Assembly (NCBI GenBank): GCA_004352715.1
Contig: SCFE01000019.1
Coordinates: 469,228 to 533,227 of the forward strand
Origin: Hofstenia miamia
Lineage: Eukaryota > Xenacoelomorpha > Acoela
Direction of reading: 5' to 3'
Length of the DNA stretch: 64,000 bases
The position numbers and the translations under genes were made by a program. The notes under the pieces are model-generated. The model ran no database searches. It worked only from the letters and a program-made list of their open reading frames with translations, and was not told the origin of the DNA. Below, in pieces: positions 55,280 to 64,000 of the stretch (its first letter is position 1; every line of letters starts with the position of its first letter).

Positions 55280-56180
55280 TTGTTACAAATTTAGGTGTAC
55301 ACCAAGGAACTATATTAGGGCCCATTCTATTTGCATTATACGTTATCAAGTGATATTTCAAAATCCTTGGAAACGGTGCTATTTATCAATACGCAAATGA
55401 TCCTTGCATACTCATAACAGCAAAAGATCCCGTTGCGGCAACCAGACATCTGACAAAAATATTAAAAATCTCGTAATAAACTCAAAATTCTGACAAAACT
55501 CAATTTATCATTTTTCATCTAAAGCACAAAGAAAGTTTACTGAAAATATTAAAATTAATGTTTATGATAATGAAATTATTCAAAGTACATGTGTAAATTA
55601 GCTTGGAGTGCTAATAGTATATGATTTAAAATTTGATAATTTTCCTGCTCAAAGATTGATAAATGGCATCTTGAGTCAAATATTTGTACAATTTTGCTGC
55701 ATGTAAGAAACACGTTTCATGTAAAACTAATTGCTGTGCATTTCTTTTTCAAAATATAACATCGCTAAGCGTTCATCACTATCAAAAGCTATTAATTTGA
55801 GATTTAGAACACTTAATTATATTTAAAAGCCTGAATCTATAACGCAATTAAGATAATTATATAATATCTTGGCACCGGGTTACTATATTCAGTAGCATTC
55901 TCTATGTATGATTCATAAATTTATTCATGAATTGGGTTCAATAATTTTTCTTAATAATTACATCAAAATCAATAAAAGGAATAAAACGCTTTTTAGTATC
56001 AATAATCGTCAAGGTGCATTTTGTTTCAGATGTTCAATCTTATGGAATTAATTCAGTTCGATATAAAATGTGAAAAAAATTATAAACATTTCAAGAAAAG
56101 AATCAAACAAATTTTATTGAACAAACAAAAATTATTAGGTATAGATAATAAACGCAATGCATGGTCGAATTATTTTTAAA
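55280..56180 (+). mobile_element. Decayed LINE RT
   Basis: Near 55290 it reads LGVHQGTILGPILFALYVI, the RT GxxQGTxLGPxLF motif; YANDPCILI near 55380 is the decayed YADD; LGVLIVYDLKFDN near 55600 is the LGVxxD thumb motif; a Lys-rich tail ends near 56150. Stops interrupt throughout. Confidence 0.6.
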
Positions 56181-56699
56181 CTGCCCTTTAATAAAAATGC
56201 ATATGTAATTAGTTAGGTTTTTTGTCATGTGTTAGTTTCTTGACTTTGTATACATTTTAGCAATAAAATTGCTTAACTATGAACTCTTGTGCATGATCAA
56301 CATTGCATAGACTTTATCAAGAGTCACAAATATTTCCAAATGCTCCTATTTATAGCAAATTCATTTTAAATGCTAATGAATTTCTCTCAATGTTTTATGA
56401 TATTGAAATATTCGGTTACAGTTCACTGCAAAATTCCACCACATTTATATTCTAATGCGAGTGTGTGGTTATTGGGCTAAGTAAACTTTCGCATTCTATG
56501 TTCCATTTGTGAGGGTATTTGTTTGAACTTATAATTCAATACTCATGTTCATTTTCGCTTGCTGTGCAAAATTTTGGCTAGCTACCTAAGAACTGGTTTT
56601 TGCAGGTAAGTTTCACAAAATGAATTGAAATCTTTAGTTTATATTTAAAGTTACTTCTAACATTTAATTAAAACGTAACTTTCAACAAACGTAGTTTTT

Positions 56700-57200
56700 T
56701 GTTCTACCCCGCTTTCTGCTGTTTCTGAACATATCCCCCTTGGTCTTCGTCAATCTGTTCCCCCTCTCTTACAATTCTGCACGAGTTACACTTAATTTAC
56801 TACCCCTTGTTCTTCAGCCTCAACTTCATTTCTTCAACTTTCTTTAGTTAGAAAAATATAATATCTCTTTGATTACCTTCAATTTGCTCCTTCTCACCCT
56901 ACACGTTCCTTCATCAAACACGCACTCACAGTTGTCTCACAAAACTATTTCTTCATTCGCATTATTCCTATTGCTAACTACCTGATTACTGCTCATCACT
57001 TAATTTTTCTCATCTCAATTTAAGTCCTCTCTCTACTCCTTAGTCTGGTCTTTTGTTCTTCAATTCAATTTTGATTATCCGTATTCTTTCTTATATATTG
57101 CAGATGCTCTTCCTGCTCTTAATATTTTTATTATTGTTAAATTATTTTATTTTTAAATTTTATTTGTTTGAACCGCCATAAAGGTGAATAAATTCTTTTT
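56700..57200 (+). mobile_element. Probable LINE 3' remnant
   Basis: C/T-rich, less AT-biased than the flanks, similar in texture to the LINE at 58870-60050. RSFIKHALTVVSQNYFFIRI resembles the H..RT..F..SFFPR segment of LINE tails, and the end has TATTATTGTTAAATTA-type sequence. Weak. Confidence 0.35.
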
Positions 57201-58509
57201 TGTTGTTATTTTATCAAATTATATTGTTGTAATCTATCGCTCATTCCTGTATTTCCGACTAAACTACATCTGAATTGAAACTACATTTACTTTACTTGCA
57301 TTAACCCATTTTAAGAGAGAATTTAGTTATGTCCGAAATTTTCCTTTGTGTCTCTGACAGCCCCAACACTAGATTAACAATTTCGTTAATGTATGATTTT
57401 CTTACATGTATAAGCTGAATACTGTTATCTACTGCAGAATTACTTGTTGCTAAAATGATATTTAATTATCAATTTAACACCCAATTTCATGTAGTCAACT
57501 ATATAAGGAGTTTTTGGAATTTAGCTGCCGAAGTTAATTGTGATCTCGAGTTCATTATACATCGATGAGTGTTAGAGTAAAAATTGTTGAATGCGTTGCT
57601 GTCATAGTTTCTCTATGTGTAGGCTATTGGCGTATTCAATTGGTGTGAAATTTTGGCAGGGAATGTGTTAAATACCGTTTGAATTTCTAAACTTTCTTCG
57701 AGTGTCTGGTTAGTTATTTTACTGGTATTTTTAGACAATTTCATTTTCATATTCTAATATATTTCACATTTTCCAACAGACAATTTGTGTATCAAGCATT
57801 TTGTAATAAAATATTTTTACTGGATAACATTTATTTTTCTATATTAAATATTGACTCGATTGGGGTTATGAAAGAAAAACAGAAAGAAGGAATATATTAG
57901 TTTACAAATTATGATCACGTATTTTTAGTCCAAATTGCTTACCAATCTTAATTGGGATTCGTCTATTGCTTTTTGTTGCGGTTTCAGGTTTTTATTTCCT
58001 TTTAGGATCTTTCTCATTCTCTTCATTTTATTTGATAAGTCAGATTAAGCCTTCTACTCATTATCATTATAAACTTAAAATTCGATTATTTTTTCTTCAC
58101 ATTTTAATACTAGTGAAATGCATGATATTAATCTAGCTAAAAATTTCATTGTGTAAGTATGAAAGCTTAATTTTTTCTGATGGCAAGGAAATCGGGTTTT
58201 TGAAAATGTCGTTTGATTATAAAACTCTTATTCCACCAATTCAATTTTTTATACAACTCCATGAAATCTAAGTTAGCCTTTGATAAGTATAGAAATAAGT
58301 TTTCGAAATATTTAAAATATGAAATGACGTCATTTTGTTTGGAAGTGCAATTAAATCAATGAAGTATTCTTTTAAAAAATAATCCAAATGCAAATAATAC
58401 AGTCCAATCCAAAACTTATTTTGATGCAAATTATCGCACAATATAATCTCCAGAAGTATTTCAAGCGAACAAAGCAGTTATCATGTACATTCGACCATGC
58501 TGTCTTGGG

Positions 58510-58778
58510 TAGAGATGAACATGGACCGAAAATTTAGTCCCGGGCCAGACCCAATTTAGTCCTATTTTTGTAATACTTGTCAAAAAAAAAATTCTTTAAT
58601 TTATCGGTTTGCTCCACTAAAATTGAGTATGATTGATACGTCTAATAAAACCCAAAAAATTATTTATATAAAAAAGATATTATAATTATAACAGAAAATT
58701 CAATGTATTTGTGTGCACTGTTACGGAATAGTTATTTTTTTTTAAATTTGGCCCAAACCCAGCCCATGTCCATCTCTG
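58510..58778. mobile_element. hAT-like MITE with imperfect 8-bp target duplication
   Basis: The left end TAGAGATGAACATGGACC and the reverse complement of the right end CAGAGATGGACATGGGC are inverted repeats. Flanking octamers GTCTTGGG and TTCTTAGG match at 6 of 8 bases. 269 bases, non-coding. Confidence 0.6.
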
Positions 58779-58869
58779 TTCTTAGGGAAATTAGCTACGA
58801 CAACAACATTGCCACTATTACTAATATAAACGCAGATCATTTGACGTTGTGTCCATTTGATATTACTTG

Positions 58870-60055
58870 AATTTCGGTTTCAAAGCACCAATCAGAACAT
58901 TGTCGGCTCCCTCATCATATTCTTCTTGACAAATTAAATTTATTTGGGTTGATGTTGATTTCATCGAACTTTTCCAGTATTACCTGTCAAATCGTCATCA
59001 GTGAGTGTCAAAATCAACTCGTATATTTCTTCTGCCCTCTCGTCTCTAGTGGTGCTCCTCAAGGTTCCGTATTTGCTGTTCTTTTTCCTTGTTGCTATCA
59101 ACGACCTCCCTCAATCTGTCCTCAACTCATCCTGTCTACTGTACGTTGATGACACTGCGGTTTTCAACTTTTGTAGTTCTTTTGCCTCCAATATTATCTC
59201 TGATCTTGAGCTTTTGTCTATTTGGTCTTCTGTTAACCATCTTGATTTTAGCCCAACCAAGAAATGTGGTGTTTCCTTTTGTGTATCTCCCCCTTCTGAT
59301 CTTCCTCTTCCTGTGAACTTTTCTCCTCATCATACTCATCTTGGAGTTAAACTTGCTGCAATCTTAAATTGATCAGTACATGTGTCCGCAAAGCTAATTT
59401 CTCACTCTTTGCCCTCTTCCGCAATGTCCCTTCAATTCCTCATTTGCTGTGAAACTCTCCTTGTTCAAGTCCATTCTTCTCTACGCTTCTCCATGTCTGT
59501 GGCCTTCTCGTGCATTGCTCCACTCCATGCAACTGTTCATGAAGCGTGGTTTCAAATGGATCTCTCCCTTCCAATAAAAAGACGCTCTTTTCAAATTCTC
59601 CACTCTCCCACTGTCGTTCTACTTTTATGACTGTGATCTCCTCCTGTTCAATCGCGTGCTCACTCGCAAATTGGACCATAATCCTTTTGATTTCATAAAG
59701 TTCTGTAATTCTTCCTCCACACGCTCTGATGGTGTTGTAACGTTCTCCATTCGTCGTCCCGTTAATCATCGCAAACTTCTCGTTTTTCAATCGTGCTTGT
59801 ACTGCTGCTAATTATATTTTGACTCTTAACCCTCCATCAGCCATTGATTTTTTTCTTCGCCGCCCAGCTTCACGAAATCTTTGATGTCTTTCCTCTTCGC
59901 TGAGCCCTTCTCCACTTTGCCTACTCTTCCATCTGCTCCTACTTTATCTCCTGTGACTGGCGTCTAAATTTGCCATTTTTATATTTTTATAGTGTTTGCC
60001 TTCAGCGGCTAATAAAGTCATTCATTATTATTATTATTATTTTTATTATTTTGCC
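58870..60055 (+). mobile_element. LINE ORF2 remnant with (ATT)n tail
   Basis: Reads LPHHILLDKLNLFG, then YYLSNRHQ in a shifted frame, VSSGAPQGSV, FFLVAINDLPQS, LLYVDDTAVF (catalytic Asp pair), LDFSPTKK and HTHLGVKL. Then come a KANFSLFALFR-like block and an eroded C-terminus reaching DFFLRRPASRNL near 59880. GGCTAATAAAGTCATTC and a TTATTATTATTATT tail at 60029-60050 mark the 3' end. The codon texture is C/T-rich, unlike the host genes. Frameshifts show that it is dead. Confidence 0.75.
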
Positions 60056-63000
60056 CAGTTAATGTATCATAAACAGGTGTTTCATCACTTTTTGTTCATC
60101 GGCCGGAACAAGCTTTTTACAGCTTTTTCAAGCCAATATGATCAATGAGACATGTTCTAGGGTAATCACATAGACTATTCTTGAAGTTTCAGTCGCGATT
60201 TGACGCAATGCTGTCACTACTCATCCTTGACTTTGTCCTACTACAAAACTATTAAGACCCCCTTTAAATATTTGGAACCAATATTTCACAATGTCATTTG
60301 AAAATCCTAATTCACCAAAACCTTGTGTAGTTTTTTTAATCTCGGTGATGTTTAATTCAAACTATTAGAATATCATTTCACGACGATGTTCCTTTGAAAG
60401 CTCCATATTAGGAAAAAGGACCAATTGAATTCATTAATTATTGTAGTGTTTGTAAATATTTGAAGCATTATTTTTTCAAGCAAGTAATTAAAGATAAGAA
60501 TAAAGTAAATCGATTATCTTATCAGTAGTAATTTGCTTCAAATATACTGTAGGTAACACTTTTGGGGTGACCTTTTTCTTTCAGCTTTATTGACAAATGT
60601 TAATTGTATAAGAATCACTGCAACGTTCACTTTAGTAACAAATTATTAATTTTGACGACAAGTAGTTGTTTGTAATGATAGTGACATATCGTTAAGTGTC
60701 TACAGTTTGATTACGTAATAATTATGCGCCAACCAAAATGGCCCATTCACTGAATTTCATTTGCACATGCAGTGAACCAGTGTATTTATTCAAATATACT
60801 GGTATACGCTGACGTTTTTATGAACAATTTAAAGGGCATTGTGCTCTGACATCAAGTTGCAGTTGGAAGCTGGATGTTTTTGTCCTTCAATTTCAAATCC
60901 AGCCCACAATTATTTTTCATTTTCCTAACAAACCCCGATGTCTTAACAGTTCAGCCTATCCACTTGTCAGGACATGGACAAGATATGGGAAAATTATTGA
61001 TTTATAACCAGAATTGACCTATAGGTGTTTACTTTTAGTAAAATTTGCAAATCGACTGTCTCGCACACTGGGTCGTATCATGCATGAATAGTCGAGTGGT
61101 GTCATGGCCTTTTTAGTGAGTCGTTTGTCACTGCATCTTGAATTTGGTGATGTCTCCCCTTTGATATAAGCGCAACGTCCCGATCTTTTGAACCATCTCG
61201 TATCTGTTACATGCCGTTTAGATCCTTACACAATCAAATACTTCAAATCCCAATCTCAATCATTAACTTTGATCTCTTCTCTATAAGAGCTTGTAATTTA
61301 AAGCTAACGTGATAAACGATGGAACTAGTCAAATTACATTTATCTACTAATTAGGCGTATCACCGCACTAAAAACATTATATTTTTTTATATTGGCAATT
61401 TTTAGAATCAGGCATGTGACCTGGATTGGGTCTGTAAAGCTCTATTTCCTCACAACACTGTAACAGCATTTTATGAGCAAAACAATTTAGCCGATCTTGA
61501 ACAGAATGGCATTTAGCTTGACATTTAGAAATAGACTATTAAAACAATTACGAAAATAAAATTAGCATAATCGTCTAAAGGGAGAACTAAAAACAATTTG
61601 AAATTCATCGCTTTTCCAAAATAGCTCAATTCAATTAAGCATAGAGACACATGTATTAAAAGCACATCAAAAGATATTTGTAAGTAAAAAAATTCAAAAG
61701 ACGCGTTCAACTTTGTCCTGTGACACGTAAATAGAATACCGCTAGTTTTGACTGCATTCAAATTATTTCATGATACAGTTAGTTTTTCCAATTAATTTCT
61801 TTGTATTGTTAATCCCCTTTCGTATGTTATTTTTATCAGTTAATAGGTGAATGAGCAGGTAGTGTTCATACAGTTGGTGCTTGTAACAAGTACTTCAAAG
61901 ACTAAAGCTTGCATTGGAGTTATTTCTATCGTAATGTGCATTGTTCAATTATAAGTTTTCTTAGTCTTTTGTGATCCATGGTTTGTCAATTGAAATATCC
62001 TGCGGTATCTTCGATTATGGGTTTAAGTGGGCTTCGAATTTATACATGTGAGTACATATTTATAACACAACAAATTTTGTATGTCATTTACTTGTGACTG
62101 GGTATACTCATTTTGCTATAAACAATTTGTCTTGTTTTCGCTGCCAAAGCTAAATGATACTTAAACCTACGGCGTTCGGAGTTATGTGTGTAAATGAATA
62201 GAGCAAATGTATAGAAAATCGAATGAGTTTTGATGAATCAGTTATGCTGGTTCTATTGCATCAAATTAAGTGAATCTTTTTACATGTGGAGTGCTAATTT
62301 TTCATGCTGGATTCACTTTATATTTATGTATTGCAATTCAATGCAACAAAATTGAGTCTGGGGTTAGCATCAGCTTGAGCTGTATTTTTCCCTAAAATAT
62401 AAATGCTACATCAAGCGGTGATACTTTAGAGATTTAGAGATCTTTATCTGCATTTAATAATATCCTCTAGGGACCCATGTTATCAAATTCGCTACAATAT
62501 AATGGTCCTTTTTAGGCATTATTTAACCAGTAAACCTTTTGTGAATTTAGCGTGTCCACGAAATTGGCTGGTTTTGAGTATGCTCGAGCCTTTCTAAATC
62601 AGCGGATACACTGTTTTCAGGAAATGTCTTCTTCGTTCTTAATTCTCAACTAATTAAGTTATTGTATCTGATTAATGTATTGCTTTGAATAATTCTAACA
62701 AACAAGGTTTTCTCTGTTGTCTGTTATGTTTGATTTTGCTTTGAATGTCATGCAAGCAAGGCCGTTCCTTCTCTTTAACCGCATTGTAACTAGTGATGTG
62801 CATCTTTATAATGTAAGGATTGTTTGCATTAATAAATACATTATTTAAATATATCAAATTTTAAGTTGAGAATCTTAATCAAGAACTTTTTACAACAAGA
62901 CAGTTTTGCATTTAACGATAAATAGTCAATGTGGTTGTAGATCTAAATTAATAAGTATTACATGTGGATAAGCTTAGGGTATATATATATATATATATAT

Positions 63001-63228
63001 TCCGCTAAATGTTTTTTAAAAACCTCATCTTGACCACGTTTCCAAACATAAACCTGTGAAATTTTGCGATGTAGTGTCTCCTTTATTTACCTACCCTCAT
63101 GGTAAATATATTTAAGTTCGAGTGAATACTGCCGAACCAATGGACAAAAAATAGGATTTTTGGGGAAAAAGTGCGATTCCAGCTAAATGCCTTAGAAATG
63201 TCGGATATTTTCCATAGCAAAAAGCGGG

Positions 63229-63270
<42 letters not shown>

Positions 63271-64000
63271 GTATACTGGTGTTAAAAGTAGGCTATTCAG
63301 TCTGCTGCCGCACTCCATATACTATAAAACACATGATCACAAACACGTTTCTATTATGATAAATTTGGAAGAAGAAAAGATTTTACAAATTTTATGAAGA
63401 TTGGAATGTGATTCCGATTCCTAGTTTAGCATGTAATGAAAATATATTAATTCTTAGATTTCAATATTTTTTATATATGAGCATATCTTCATGGCTTCTC
63501 AATGAATGTATGATTCTGTGAGCCTAACTCGCCTATATTTCACTAAAAATTCATTTGATTATTATATATTCAAGGCTTTTTATACAGAACCTGTTATCAA
63601 TGAAATTCAGCATTGCCATGCATCCATATCTTTCCCAGTGAATAAGTTGCTACTTTAAACTAATGCAAATATGACCTTTTGGCATCATTCAGCGCTTCCT
63701 GGCGTGGTAACAATGGTAGCAAATGCGTTCAGCTGTTTAATAGATTCATAATAAATAACTGTTATTAAGCGTCTTTCGCCGAACAGCTGTACTACATAGC
63801 GATTCCCTGTTATTCTACCAACGCACTGTATGCCATCACTTCAAGTATGTAAACCACTAAACTTCTTATTATTTATCAATCATTTTTTCAACAATTTTTA
63901 CTTATGATTGGATTTTAATAATTTTTCACCTATCTGATTGCACTCAGACTTAAGAACTGAATATTTTTAGTGCTTTCTCACACAATGTTTTCTTTGATAT
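60056..64000. other. Intergenic to right edge, two (TA)n tracts
   Basis: No coding pattern recognised over about 4 kb. (TA)n at 62980-63001 and 63231-63267. AATGCGTTCAGCTG near 63723 and CCGAACAGCTG near 63779 form a minor inverted pair. Confidence 0.45.

Overview
The window looks like AT-rich, gene-poor, repeat-laden DNA from an invertebrate animal. The evidence is GT-AG introns, an ING-family PHD protein, a multi-exon cathepsin L, an EF-hand protein, many (TA)n tracts, and remnants of LINE, Penelope-like, mariner/Tc1, hAT-like and piggyBac-like elements. I cannot name the phylum from sequence alone. The assembly contains N gaps, and several of them are flanked by duplicated sequence that looks like contig-end artefact.

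Layout. 1-4.6 kb: LINE tails, a duplicated (TA)n segment and a decayed Tc1-like transposase. 7.6-15.6 kb (+): a cathepsin L-like cysteine protease in six recognisable exons, with one internal exon missing and several small transposons in its introns. 16.3-24.7 kb (-): a four-exon, 820-residue EF-hand protein, convergent with the protease. Its 5-kb first intron carries a nested transposon stack: a mariner-like element interrupted by a hAT-like element and a piggyBac-like MITE. 25-45 kb: hAT and LINE fragments, two inverted copies of one MITE family, a LINE with a C-terminal Cys/His motif, a decayed APE-type LINE, a Penelope-like GIY-YIG remnant, and a pogo-like terminus running into a 1000-N gap. 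46-51.5 kb (-): a two-exon ING1/ING2-like gene with a complete ING domain and PHD finger, and a CRE plus an E2F-like site just upstream. 51.6-64 kb: sequence without a recognised host gene, holding three LINE remnants and a hAT-like MITE.

The three host genes have unrelated roles (lysosomal proteolysis, calcium-binding or possibly ciliary protein, chromatin reading) and there is no sign that they work as a unit. I found no credible new multi-gene system. The points most worth checking are the missing cathepsin exon, the nested transposon stack, and splice-acceptor-like AGs immediately before two start codons.
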